A stretch of 64,000 nucleotides of DNA from JAJXWB01 sp046349085. Its GTDB lineage: Bacteria; Pseudomonadota; Alphaproteobacteria; Rhizobiales; Beijerinckiaceae. How positions within the stretch are numbered: the first letter of the stretch is position 1; each line of letters opens with the position of its first letter. Below are positions 27,972 through 36,529 of the stretch, in pieces. The position numbers and the translations under genes were made by a program. The notes below the pieces were generated by a model, which did no database searches, was not told the origin of the DNA, and saw only the letters and a program-made list of their open reading frames with translations. The stretch is from assembly GCA_046349085.1 (NCBI GenBank), contig JAXMDA010000013.1, positions 1 to 64,000 on the forward strand, given 5' to 3'.

Positions 27972-30101
27972 ATGAAAACCTTTCTCACCGTAAAGTTCGC
28001 CCTCGTCCCCTATGCGGCGCTGTTTGCGCTGCTGGCGCGCGGCGTGCCGGGCTTGGCCCTTGCCGCCGCGTTCGGTCTGATGGCGGCACTTGCGGCCTGG
28101 CGTCTCTCGCGCCCCGAATATTTCATCCTGGAACTGGGCTCGCTCGTGCTCTTTGCGGCGCTTGGCCTCGCGTTCCTCGTCGCGCCGCAGTTCGTCTCCG
28201 CCAACGCGCTCTGGCTCGCCTTCGCCGGCCTGGGCGCGATCTCGCTGATCGGCCTCGCCTTCCGCCGTCCCTGGACTGCGGATTATTCGCGCGCCGCCTA
28301 TCCCGAAAACGCCGGCACGCCACAATTCTTCGCGATCAACGCCCTGCTGTCGGGTCTATGGGGCGCACTCTTTCTCGCGCTCGCGCTCGTGCGCTTCCTC
28401 GCCGCGCCCGGCTGGATCTCGACGCTGATCGTGATCGTCGGCGCGCTCGTGTCGATCTTCGGACCGAAGCTCGCGATTCAGGTCGCGCTGAAGAAGATGA
28501 TCGCCGCGCGAGAAACCTATCATTGGCCTGCGCCAAAATTCGAGGAGGGAAGCGGCGATTGCGACGTCGCCATCGTCGGCGCGGGCGTCGGCGGCCTGTC
28601 GGCGGCCGCGCTCCTCGCGGACGCCGGCCTGCGCGTCGCAGTCTTCGATCATCATGTGCTGGCCGGCGGCTATTGCCATTCCTATCCGCGCAAGGCGCGC
28701 CACCAAGGCCAGCCCGTCCTCTACCGCTTCGACGCCGGCCCGCACGATTTCTCGGGCGTGTGGGACGGCGGCACGATTTCCGGCCTCCTCGACCGCCTCG
28801 GCGTCGCCGACCGCATCCAGTGGGCGCGCGTCGATCATTCCTACATCACCGAAAACGGCGCGATAGATCCGCCGCGCGACTGGCGCGACTATGCGCGCAT
28901 GCTGGGCGAACGCTTTCCCGACAGCGCGGCGGGCGTCATGTCGCTGTTCGAGACGATCCACGCGATCTTCGACGACATGTATGCGACCGGCGAGGGCCGC
29001 AGCGGCATTCCGGGCCTGCCCGCCGATCCCTCGAAACTGCTGGCCTTCCCCAAGGAGCATCCGCAGGCTTTCAAGTGGATGGGTCGGCCCTTCGACGAAC
29101 TCGTCGCCGCCCATGTCAGCGATCCCAGGGTTGTCGCGATCGTCAACGCGCTGGTCGGCTATCTCGGCGACGGCGCGGAAAAGCTCACCTGCGGCCAGAT
29201 GGTCCCCATCTTCGGCTATTACTTCAAGGGCGGCTTCTACCCGGTAGGCGGCTCCAGCCGCTTCTCCGACGTGCTGGTCGAGGCGATCGAGGAACGCGGC
29301 GGCGCCGTCCATCTCAAGACGCCCGTGAAGCGCATCCTCGTCGAGAACGGCGCGGCGACAGGCGTCGAATTGCGCGACGGCCGGATCGTGCGCGCGAAGG
29401 CGGTCGTGTCGAACGCCGACATGCGCCGCACCTTTCTCGAACTGGTCGAGCCCGCCCACACGCCGGAAGATTTCCGCCGGACGCTCGAGAAGGCCGAACC
29501 CGCAACCTCCTGCTTCACGGTGCAGCTTGGCGTCGATTATGTGCCCGACATCAAGCCGGCCACGCACGTGCACCTGCGCGGCGCGAATGTCGGCATCGCC
29601 GCCATGTCGCTGGTCGATCCATCCGCCGCGCCGTCGGGCCACGCCATTCTCAATCTCATCAGGCTCGTCCCCTACAAGATTGCGAAGCAATGGTTCCCGC
29701 CGGAAGAGGGCGGCGACGACTGGAAGGCCTGGCGACGGTCCGACGAATACGAGCGTCGCAAACGGGAGTTCGGCGACCAGATGATCGAGGCCGCCGAGAA
29801 AATACTGCCCGATCTGCGCCAGCACATCGTCTATCGCACCGACGCGAGCCCCGTGACCTACGCCCGCTACGACTGGGCGAGCGCCGGTTCGATCTACGGC
29901 GTTTCTCGCGCAGGCCGGCTCAAGGGCTCCAGGTCGCCCGTGCGAAATCTCGTCGTCGCCGGCGGCGGCAACGCCGGCGCGGGCGTCGAGGCGGTGGCGA
30001 TTTCCGGCGCCGATGCGGCAGAAGCGCTCGTGCCGGGCCTGCTGTCGCGCGCGCCGGCCCAACGCGCAACGCAGGCGCTCCCCACCCATGCGGCGGCGTA
30101 A
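27972..30101 (+). CDS. membrane-domain / phytoene-desaturase-like FAD oxidoreductase fusion
   Basis: 709 residues. The first about 180 are hydrophobic, with five or six helices (for example FALVPYAALFALLARG, ALWLAFAGLGAISLIGLAF, TLIVIVGALVSIFGP). Then a Rossmann FAD site CDVAIVGAGVGGLSAAALLADAG (from residue 197) opens a CrtI/carotenoid-isomerase-like oxidoreductase, with GGSSRFSDVLVEAIEERGG and the C-terminal FAD motif RNLVVAGGGNAGAGVEAVAISG. The substrate is probably lipophilic (carotenoid, retinoid or other isoprenoid), but no carotenoid genes are nearby. Start 27972 follows GCTGGGGCC. The membrane part tethering a CrtI-like enzyme is unusual. Confidence 0.82.
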   Translation: MKTFLTVKFALVPYAALFALLARGVPGLALAAAFGLMAALAAWRLSRPEYFILELGSLVLFAALGLAFLVAPQFVSANALWLAFAGLGAISLIGLAFRRPWTADYSRAAYPENAGTPQFFAINALLSGLWGALFLALALVRFLAAPGWISTLIVIVGALVSIFGPKLAIQVALKKMIAARETYHWPAPKFEEGSGDCDVAIVGAGVGGLSAAALLADAGLRVAVFDHHVLAGGYCHSYPRKARHQGQPVLYRFDAGPHDFSGVWDGGTISGLLDRLGVADRIQWARVDHSYITENGAIDPPRDWRDYARMLGERFPDSAAGVMSLFETIHAIFDDMYATGEGRSGIPGLPADPSKLLAFPKEHPQAFKWMGRPFDELVAAHVSDPRVVAIVNALVGYLGDGAEKLTCGQMVPIFGYYFKGGFYPVGGSSRFSDVLVEAIEERGGAVHLKTPVKRILVENGAATGVELRDGRIVRAKAVVSNADMRRTFLELVEPAHTPEDFRRTLEKAEPATSCFTVQLGVDYVPDIKPATHVHLRGANVGIAAMSLVDPSAAPSGHAILNLIRLVPYKIAKQWFPPEEGGDDWKAWRRSDEYERRKREFGDQMIEAAEKILPDLRQHIVYRTDASPVTYARYDWASAGSIYGVSRAGRLKGSRSPVRNLVVAGGGNAGAGVEAVAISGADAAEALVPGLLSRAPAQRATQALPTHAAA

Positions 30102-30180
30102 ACGAGACAGTCGGTCAAATTCGACGCGTTAACCTTCTTTCTTCCCGCCGCATTAACGGCCGTTCGCCATCCCTACGGGA

Positions 30181-31164
30181 ATGGCGCGTCGCATATTGCC
30201 ATATCTTGCCCTCGCGGGGCTCATGTCGCTGCTTTCGGCCTGTTCGGTCTACGACAGGCCAAAGCGGCCGGCCTGGCGCACGGCGGCCGAAAACGCCTGC
30301 TTCGCCGAGAAGCGCGTGCAGGCGTCGGCCTATGTGCAGCCGGCCTCCGAGATCAGCGGCCCCGGCATCTGCGGCCTGACGCGACCCCTGCACGTCACCG
30401 CCCTCCAAGGCGGCGCGGTGAAGCTCAATTCCCGCTCGACGCTCGACTGCTCCATGGTGGCGGAGCTCGACGACTGGGTGACGAACACCTTGCAGCCGGC
30501 CGCCCAGGCGCGCTTCGGCCAGCCGGTCGCGCAGATCAACACGATGGGCGCCTATTCCTGCCGCGGCATGAACAACCAGATCGGCGCGCGCCTGTCTGAA
30601 CACGCCTTCGGCAATGCGCTGGACATCGGCGGATTCACGCTCGCCGACGGCCGGTCCATCGTCATCCGCCGCGACTGGACGCGCGGCGACGAACAGACCC
30701 GCGCATTCCTGCGCGAGGCGCAGGGCGGCGCCTGCGAACGCTTCACAACGGTGCTTGCGCCAGGCTCCAACGCCTATCACTACGATCACATCCACGTCGA
30801 TCTCGCCATGCACGGCTCGAGCCGCAAGGGTCTGCGCCGCATCTGCAAGCCGGCGGTCCCGACGCTCGCGCCCGCGCCCGATCGCGACAACCTGCCAGAG
30901 GCGCCCGATGTCGAGGAGGAAACCGACATCGCGCAGATCAAGCGTCTGCCCGGCGACAATACCTATGCGATGCATTCCGGTCCGGGCGTCAGCGTGCCGC
31001 CGGAGCCGCCGCGCGTCAATCGCGAAAAGGCTTTCGATCCCGCCAGCGTTCAGCGCGCGCTGGCGTTGAGCCCGAAAGCGCCGCGCCCTCTGGCGACCAT
31101 CCGCGAGGACGGCGCCTTCGATCCCGGCGACGACGACGAGCCGACCGGCGCGATCCGCCGATAG
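30181..31164 (+). CDS. extensin-like C-terminal domain lipoprotein
   Basis: 327 residues. Lipobox LMSLLSACS predicts acylation at Cys21. The Extensin_like_C domain follows: FAEKRVQASAYVQPASEISGPGICG, YSCRGMNNQIGARLSEHAFGNALDIGGF and HYDHIHVDLAMH. The SEHAFGNALDI and HYDHIHVDL motifs carry His/Asp residues laid out as in LAS-type metallopeptidases, so a cell-wall hydrolase role is possible. A Pro/acidic tail follows. It would be processed by Lgt (10551-11369). In the envelope. Confidence 0.88.
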   Translation: MARRILPYLALAGLMSLLSACSVYDRPKRPAWRTAAENACFAEKRVQASAYVQPASEISGPGICGLTRPLHVTALQGGAVKLNSRSTLDCSMVAELDDWVTNTLQPAAQARFGQPVAQINTMGAYSCRGMNNQIGARLSEHAFGNALDIGGFTLADGRSIVIRRDWTRGDEQTRAFLREAQGGACERFTTVLAPGSNAYHYDHIHVDLAMHGSSRKGLRRICKPAVPTLAPAPDRDNLPEAPDVEEETDIAQIKRLPGDNTYAMHSGPGVSVPPEPPRVNREKAFDPASVQRALALSPKAPRPLATIREDGAFDPGDDDEPTGAIRR

Positions 31165-31358
31165 GGCGGTTGCTCACGAAAAGGTGAACGGCGGCCGGAA
31201 AGGCGCCGCAGAGCGGCAAGCCGGTAAGTGCCGAAAACATGGACGGGTTTGACGGGCGTACATGCTGCGCCGCATCGTGAATGCGCGCGCGATTTGATTT
31301 GCCCGTGGCTTCCGCATCAGCGAGGCTGCAGACCTCCGGCACGCCTCGGGAGGCCACG

Positions 31359-31571
31359 ATGGGAAGCTACCGGATCTCGATGCGCCGCAACGTGGCGCAT
31401 GCGGAATTCAGCGTACGTTTGCACGACGACAGCTCTCGCCCGCTTGCGCGGGTCGATGCGCTGAACACGATGCACGCGAAGAAGGTCGCCCGCGACCTGA
31501 TTTCGCTCGTGCGCAGACGCGACCCGGAGAGCATCTTCCTCGTGGGCCGGGGCGACAGCGTCAACGTCTGA
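31359..31571 (+). CDS. small conserved-looking protein, hypothetical
   Basis: 70 residues: MGSYRISMRRNVAHAEFSVRLHDDSSRPLARVDALN ... FLVGRGDSVNV. GGGAGG lies seven bases before ATG 31359. No membrane segment and no domain I recognise. Lies just before the P450 gene on the same strand, 81 bp apart. Confidence 0.5.
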   Translation: MGSYRISMRRNVAHAEFSVRLHDDSSRPLARVDALNTMHAKKVARDLISLVRRRDPESIFLVGRGDSVNV

Positions 31572-31618
31572 TTTCGCCGCCCGGCCGAATTGGCGCCACA
31601 AGGCACGCTCACATATAA

Positions 31619-31641
31619 CGAACGCGCATTTCATGCGTTCG
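31619..31641. promoter_or_regulatory. inverted repeat before the P450 gene
   Basis: CGAACGC ... GCGTTCG with an inner GCAT/ATGC pair, ending 11 bp before the P450 ATG and just after ACATATAAC, which could be a -10 element. Operator or mRNA hairpin. Confidence 0.35.
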
Positions 31642-31652
31642 GGGAAATCGTG

Positions 31653-33035
31653 ATGCCTGCCGCGACGCTCGCCTTTCGTCCGCCCGCTCCCACGCCGCGC
31701 GAGAAACCGCTTGGCGTGCTCGGCATGATCGCGGCGCTGCGCCGCAATCCCATCGAGATCTGGACGCGCCGACACTACGAGGAGCCGGTTCTCGTCGGCC
31801 GCTCGATCCTGGGCGAACGCGCCGTCGTCAGCCATCCCGAGGGCGTGCGTCGCATCTTCCTCGACAATGTCGCCAACTATCGCAAGGACGACCTGCAATT
31901 GCGGGTTCTGAAACCGGGACTGGGCGAAGGCCTGCTGACCGCGGAAGGCGAGAACTGGCGCGCACAGCGCCGCTCGCTCGCGCCGCTCTTCACGCCGCGC
32001 CAAGTCGCGGCCTTTTCGAACGCCATGGCCGCTTCCACGCGGGAGGGCGTGACGCGCCTGGCGCGCCGCAGGCCCGGCCAGCGCATCGACATGCTCGAGG
32101 AAATGTCGCGCCTCACGCTCGAAATTCTCGAGCATACGTTGTTTTCGCAGGGGCTCGGGCGCGACACCAGCGAGTTTCAGAAGGCCGTGAACCGCTATTT
32201 CAATACGGTCGGCCGTCTCGATCCCTTCGATCTGCTCGGCCTGCCGCAATTCCTGCCGCGCTTCGGACGGCTGCGCGGACAGGCGACGCTCGAATGGTTC
32301 GCCGGCGCGGTCGACGACATCATCGCCGCCCGCCGCGCGCTGATCGCCGAAGGCGGCGAGCCGCCGCGCGACATTCTCACCCTGCTCCTGGAAGCGCAGG
32401 ACCCGGAAACCGGTCGCGGCATGCGCGAAGAAGATTTGCGCTCCAACATCGTCACCTTCATCGGCGCTGGCCACGAGACGACCGCCAATGCGCTGACGTG
32501 GACCTTCTACCTGCTCTCTCAGGCGCCGGACTGGCGCGCCGAAGTCGAGGCCGAAGCCGACGCGCAATTGAACGCCGGTCCGATCGAGGAACTGACCGAC
32601 CGGATGCCCGTCACCAAGGCCGTGCTCGAAGAATCCCTGAGGCTCTATCCGCCCGCCGCCTTCCTGAGCCGCGCGGCCATCGCAGACGATATCGTCTGCG
32701 GCAAGAAGATATCCGCCGGATCGGTCGTGACCGTCTCGCCGTTCCTGCTGCATCGTCACAAGACGCTCTGGGATCGCCCCGACCTATTCGATCCCGCGCG
32801 CTTTCTCGGGGCCAACCGCGAGCGGATCGACCGTTTCGCCTACATTCCCTTCGGCGCGGGTCCGCGCGTCTGCATCGGCATGGGCTTCGCGCTGCAGGAG
32901 GCGGTCATCGTGCTGGCGCATCTCACGCGCGCCTTCCGATTCGATCTGGCGCCCGGCCATGTCGTGCGCCCGGTCCAGCGCATCACGCTGCGGCCGCAGG
33001 GCGGCATGCCCATGCAGGCGACGCCGCGGCAATAG
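31653..33035 (+). CDS. cytochrome P450
   Basis: 460 residues, soluble bacterial P450. I-helix oxygen-activation motif GAGHETTANALTW, K-helix EESLRLYPPAAF (ExxR), and haem loop FIPFGAGPRVCIGMGFA with the Cys ligand. ATG 31653 gives MPAATLAFRPPAPTPREKPLG. The best general likeness is to CYP4/CYP102-like fatty-acid-type P450s, from the GAGHETT and FGAGPRVCIG forms. No ferredoxin or reductase gene adjoins it, so redox partners must be elsewhere. Substrate unknown. Confidence 0.92.
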   Translation: MPAATLAFRPPAPTPREKPLGVLGMIAALRRNPIEIWTRRHYEEPVLVGRSILGERAVVSHPEGVRRIFLDNVANYRKDDLQLRVLKPGLGEGLLTAEGENWRAQRRSLAPLFTPRQVAAFSNAMAASTREGVTRLARRRPGQRIDMLEEMSRLTLEILEHTLFSQGLGRDTSEFQKAVNRYFNTVGRLDPFDLLGLPQFLPRFGRLRGQATLEWFAGAVDDIIAARRALIAEGGEPPRDILTLLLEAQDPETGRGMREEDLRSNIVTFIGAGHETTANALTWTFYLLSQAPDWRAEVEAEADAQLNAGPIEELTDRMPVTKAVLEESLRLYPPAAFLSRAAIADDIVCGKKISAGSVVTVSPFLLHRHKTLWDRPDLFDPARFLGANRERIDRFAYIPFGAGPRVCIGMGFALQEAVIVLAHLTRAFRFDLAPGHVVRPVQRITLRPQGGMPMQATPRQ

Positions 33036-33086
33036 AAGCTTCGCAAAGCGGGCCGGCTTGCGGTATGAACGCGCTTACGGTCCTGC

Positions 33087-33968
33087 ATGTTACAGCGCAA
33101 GAAAAGCTCTCCGAAGATGCGCCGCCTGAACCTCGCCGGGCGCGAGGTCGAATCTTTCGGACTGCAGGCCGACTTCTGGTCCGATTTCGCGCATCGCTGC
33201 CTGACGGTCCGCTGGCCGGTCTTCTTCGCCGGCGCGACGCTCGGCTTCCTGACGCTCAATTGCATATTCGCCACGATCTATTCGTTCGGCGACAAGCCGA
33301 TCGCCAACGCGGAAGGCGATTTCCTGCACTATATGTTTTTCAGCATTCAAACGCTGACGACCGTCGGCTACGGGGGCATGTACCCGCAGTCCAACTATGG
33401 CCATGTGGTCGCGAGCGTCGAACTCTACACCGGCGTATTCACGACGGCTCTGCTCACCGGGCTGATATTCTATCGCTTTTCCAGACCTCGGGCGCGCATC
33501 CTGTTTGCGGCGCGGGCCGTCATCGCCACGCACGACGGCAGGCAGAGCCTCATGCTGCGCGCCGCCAACGAGCGCCTGAACGCCATTTCGGCGCCGATCG
33601 CCAAGGTCTGGCTGTCCACTACGGTCCAGACGGCGGAGGGCGCAACTTTCCGCCGTTTCGTCGAGTTGCCGCTCTTGCGGGCGCAGTCTCCGCTCTTCGT
33701 GCTGAGCTGGACGATCATCCACGCCATTGACGAGAACAGTCCCTTGTTCGGCATGGACGCAGCCGCTCTGGAAGCTGCGGACGGGACGGTCGTCGTGATG
33801 ATCGAAGGCTATGACGAATCCGCAGCGCAGACCGTGCGCGCCCGGAAAACCTATCTCGCAGCCGATATCGCCTTCGGCCATCGCTACATCGATGTGCTCG
33901 AGCCGAGCGGCAGCGATCGCGTCCGCATCAACTACGCGAAATTCCACCTGACGGAGCCCGAGCCGTGA
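33087..33968 (+). CDS. inward-rectifier-type potassium channel (KirBac-like)
   Basis: 293 residues. Transmembrane 1 (PVFFAGATLGFLTLNCIFATIYSF), pore helix and selectivity filter TLTTVGYGGM (Thr92-Val-Gly-Tyr-Gly96), transmembrane 2 (VVASVELYTGVFTTALLTGLIFYRFSRP), then the C-terminal Ig-like cytoplasmic domain of Kir channels (RPRARILFAARAVIATHDGRQSLMLRAANE, FVLSWTIIHAIDENSPLFGM). DFWSDFAHRCLT fits the slide helix before TM1. Conducts potassium across the inner membrane. ATG 33117 is an alternative start. Monocistronic as far as can be seen. Confidence 0.92.
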   Translation: MLQRKKSSPKMRRLNLAGREVESFGLQADFWSDFAHRCLTVRWPVFFAGATLGFLTLNCIFATIYSFGDKPIANAEGDFLHYMFFSIQTLTTVGYGGMYPQSNYGHVVASVELYTGVFTTALLTGLIFYRFSRPRARILFAARAVIATHDGRQSLMLRAANERLNAISAPIAKVWLSTTVQTAEGATFRRFVELPLLRAQSPLFVLSWTIIHAIDENSPLFGMDAAALEAADGTVVVMIEGYDESAAQTVRARKTYLAADIAFGHRYIDVLEPSGSDRVRINYAKFHLTEPEP

Positions 33969-34073
33969 AGCAGACGCGGCGACAAATCGCGCGAGTGCGA
34001 ACCTTTCGATAGCCGCGAGGCCTTGATCGCGGCGGCGTCCAGCGGCAGCCTGAAAGCTCCGGCGGAGGGACAG

Positions 34074-35693
34074 ATGGAAAAGCTCAGACTGGCCTTCGCC
34101 TGGCGCTACCTGCCGCTCACGCTCAGCGCGCTGGCTGCGCCCTTCTTCTTCGCGGCGGCGATGGCCGCGCCCATCTTCGGCGGCCTGTTCAAGCTGCTGG
34201 CGTTGCTGTTCGCCGCGCTTGCGATTCTCGGCGTGCGCGACCTCCTGCAAACACGGCACTCCATCCTGCGCAGCCATCCGATCGCCGGCCATCTTCGCTT
34301 TCTGCTCGAAGAGGTCAGGCCGGAAATTCGCCAATACTTCTTCGAGGACGAAAAGAGCGGCGCGCCCTTCTCGCGCGACAAGCGCGCGCTCGTCTATCAG
34401 CGCGCCAAGGGCGAACTGGACAAGCGGCCGTTCGGCACCGAGCTGGATGTTTACGCGGAGGGCTTCGAATTCGTCCGCCATTCGATTGCGCCGACCGTCC
34501 CGAGCGACGAGCCGCATCGCCTGAAGATCGGCGTTGACTGCGCGCAACCTTATTCGGCTTCGCTCCTCAACATTTCTGCGATGAGCTTCGGCGCGCTCAG
34601 CGCCAACGCCATCCGCGCGCTCAACGCGGGCGCCAAGCGCGGCGGCTTTGCGCACGACACGGGCGAGGGCGGCGTCAGCGCCTATCATCGCGAAAACGGC
34701 GGCGATCTCGTCTGGGAGGTGGGCTCGGGCTATTTCGGCTGTCGCGGCGCAGACGGCCGCTTCGCGCCCGATCTGTTTGCGACGATGGCGAACGATCCTC
34801 AAATAAGGATGGTCGAGCTGAAATTGAGCCAGGGGGCCAAGCCCGGCCATGGCGGCGTTCTGCCCGCGGCGAAACTGACGGCCGAGATCGCCGCCATACG
34901 CGGCGTGCCGATGGGCGTTGACTGCGTTTCGCCCGCGCGCCACTCAGCCTTTGCGACACCGATCGAACTCGTTCGCTTTGTCGACGAGATGCGGCGGCTG
35001 TCCGGCGGCAAGCCCGCGGGCTTCAAGCTTTGCATCGGCCAGCCGACCGAATTTCTCGCCATCTGCAAGGCCATGCTGGAGACGGGCCTGCATCCCGATT
35101 TCATCGTCGTCGACGGCAAGGAAGGCGGCACGGGCGCGGCTCCGCTCGAATTCATGGATCATCTCGGGATGCCGATGCGCGAGGGTCTCAACTTCGTTCA
35201 CAACGCGCTGGTCGGCGTCGGCCTGCGCCAGAAGATTCGCATCGGCGCCGCCGGCAAGATCGTCAGCGCCTTCGACATGGCGCGCGCCATGGCGCTCGGC
35301 GCGGACTGGTGCAACGCGGCGCGCGGCTTCATGTTCGCGCTCGGCTGCATCCAGTCGCAGGCCTGTCACAACGACACGTGTCCGACGGGCGTCGCCACGC
35401 AGGACCCGGACCGGATGCGCGCGCTCTACGTTCCCGACAAGGCCGAACGCGTCTACCGCTTTCATCGCTCGACGCTGATGACGCTCGCTGAACTGACCGC
35501 CGCCGCAGGGCTCGACCATCCCAACGAATTCACGGTCGCGCATCTGGCGCGCCGCGTCTCGCCGCGCGAGATTCTCGGTTTCGAGCAGCTCTATCCGCAA
35601 TTGGCCGCGGGCGAGCTCGTCGCAGGCACGCACGATCCGCGCTTCCGCGACGCCTGGAAGCGCGCGCGGCCCGACACTTTCGCCATCGCGTGA
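34074..35693 (+). CDS. FMN-binding glutamate-synthase-like protein with N-terminal membrane anchor
   Basis: 539 residues. Two adjacent hydrophobic helices at the N-terminus (about residues 12-52), then the glutamate synthase central FMN domain: ISAMSFGALSANAIRALNAGAKRGGFAHDTGEGGVS, PGHGGVLPAAKLTAEIA, FIVVDGKEGGTGAAP, GAAGKIVSAFDMARAMALGADWCNAARGFMFALGCIQSQACHNDTCPTGVATQDP. The Cys cluster fits the 3Fe-4S region. There is no amidotransferase domain, so it is not a complete GOGAT; this family's reaction is unclear. Very good GGAGGGACAG before ATG 34074. Convergent with the TetR gene, stops adjoining. Confidence 0.9.
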   Translation: MEKLRLAFAWRYLPLTLSALAAPFFFAAAMAAPIFGGLFKLLALLFAALAILGVRDLLQTRHSILRSHPIAGHLRFLLEEVRPEIRQYFFEDEKSGAPFSRDKRALVYQRAKGELDKRPFGTELDVYAEGFEFVRHSIAPTVPSDEPHRLKIGVDCAQPYSASLLNISAMSFGALSANAIRALNAGAKRGGFAHDTGEGGVSAYHRENGGDLVWEVGSGYFGCRGADGRFAPDLFATMANDPQIRMVELKLSQGAKPGHGGVLPAAKLTAEIAAIRGVPMGVDCVSPARHSAFATPIELVRFVDEMRRLSGGKPAGFKLCIGQPTEFLAICKAMLETGLHPDFIVVDGKEGGTGAAPLEFMDHLGMPMREGLNFVHNALVGVGLRQKIRIGAAGKIVSAFDMARAMALGADWCNAARGFMFALGCIQSQACHNDTCPTGVATQDPDRMRALYVPDKAERVYRFHRSTLMTLAELTAAAGLDHPNEFTVAHLARRVSPREILGFEQLYPQLAAGELVAGTHDPRFRDAWKRARPDTFAIA

Positions 35694-36380
35694 TCAGCGC
35701 GCCCCGTAGGCCTTCAAAAATACCCGCGCGGCGGCGTCGACGGTCGCCTTGATTTCCTCGTGCGACGGTTTCGACTCCGCGGCAAAAAGCATCTTCTTGA
35801 ACAGTACGCCCTGCGCGAGATTGAAGAACTGCTCCGACGCGAGTTCGAAATTCTCGATGGCGAGTTCGCCTCTTGCCGCGCGACGCTCCAGCCAGGCGGC
35901 GAAACGGCGATGGCCATATTCCGGGCCGGCCTCGTAGAAAGCGCGCCCGATCGCTGGAAACTTCGGCGCCACCGCCGCCACCGTGCGCGTCTGCGCGACA
36001 TGCGCGGGCTCGAGAATCAGGTCCATGAGCGCAAAGCCGATGCGCGGCAGCGCCTCCTCGACGGGGCCGTCGAGATCGTCGTAGATCGAGAGCTGCTCGG
36101 CCTGCTGGCGCTTGTCTTCCCGAACCAGGGCGGCAAACAGCGCGTCCTTCGAAGGAAAGTAGGAATAGATCGTGCCCTTCGAGACCCCGGCCTCGCGGGC
36201 GACGTCGTTCATCGACGCCGCGTCGAACCCCTGCGCCAGAAACGCCCGGCGTGCGCCGTCGAGGATCTGCCGCGCCTTGGCGCTGTCGACGCCGCCGGCG
36301 GCGTCCGGTTCGCCTGATTCCGGCAGAAGGCGCGTCTGGACGTCCTCCAGCCCGCGATTATGTTGGCGCGCGTAATTCAT
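35694..36380 (-). CDS. TetR/AcrR-family repressor of the adjacent efflux genes
   Basis: 228 residues. HTH at about 35-80 (ILDGARRAFLAQGFDAASMNDVAREAGVSKGTIYSYFPSKDALF); C-terminal TetR_C-type ligand domain. Divergent from emrA/emrB-like genes with two near-identical operators in the shared promoter region, so it very probably represses both itself and the pump. An additional N-terminal stretch (residues 1-30) precedes the HTH. Inducer unknown. Confidence 0.92.
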   Translation of the reverse strand: MNYARQHNRGLEDVQTRLLPESGEPDAAGGVDSAKARQILDGARRAFLAQGFDAASMNDVAREAGVSKGTIYSYFPSKDALFAALVREDKRQQAEQLSIYDDLDGPVEEALPRIGFALMDLILEPAHVAQTRTVAAVAPKFPAIGRAFYEAGPEYGHRRFAAWLERRAARGELAIENFELASEQFFNLAQGVLFKKMLFAAESKPSHEEIKATVDAAARVFLKAYGAR

Positions 36381-36387
36381 TCTATCC

Positions 36388-36404
36388 GACTGAACGGTTC
36401 GGTC
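36388..36404. promoter_or_regulatory. TetR operator 1
   Basis: GACTGAAC-G-GTTCGGTC, one mismatch between the arms; 8 bp from the TetR start, so it would block that gene. Confidence 0.75.
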
Positions 36405-36444
36405 AGCCTTGATTTAGGGCCGCCGCGCATGGTAGTCAAGAATT

Positions 36445-36461
36445 GACCGAACGGTTCGGTT
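36445..36461. promoter_or_regulatory. TetR operator 2
   Basis: GACCGAAC-G-GTTCGGTT, same core as operator 1 with centres 57 bp apart; positioned to block transcription of the EmrA-like gene starting at 36530. Confidence 0.75.
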
Positions 36462-36529
36462 TAGTGCGTGGCGGCGGGCGAGGCCGCTCGCGTTTTGTTT
36501 ACGCTATTGAGCCAAGCTGCGATCCTCAA

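Noticed and set aside
28356..30089. Long open frame antisense to the CrtI-like fusion gene
   Set aside because: Composition and His/Arg/Asp bias are those of an antisense shadow; the sense strand has FAD motifs.
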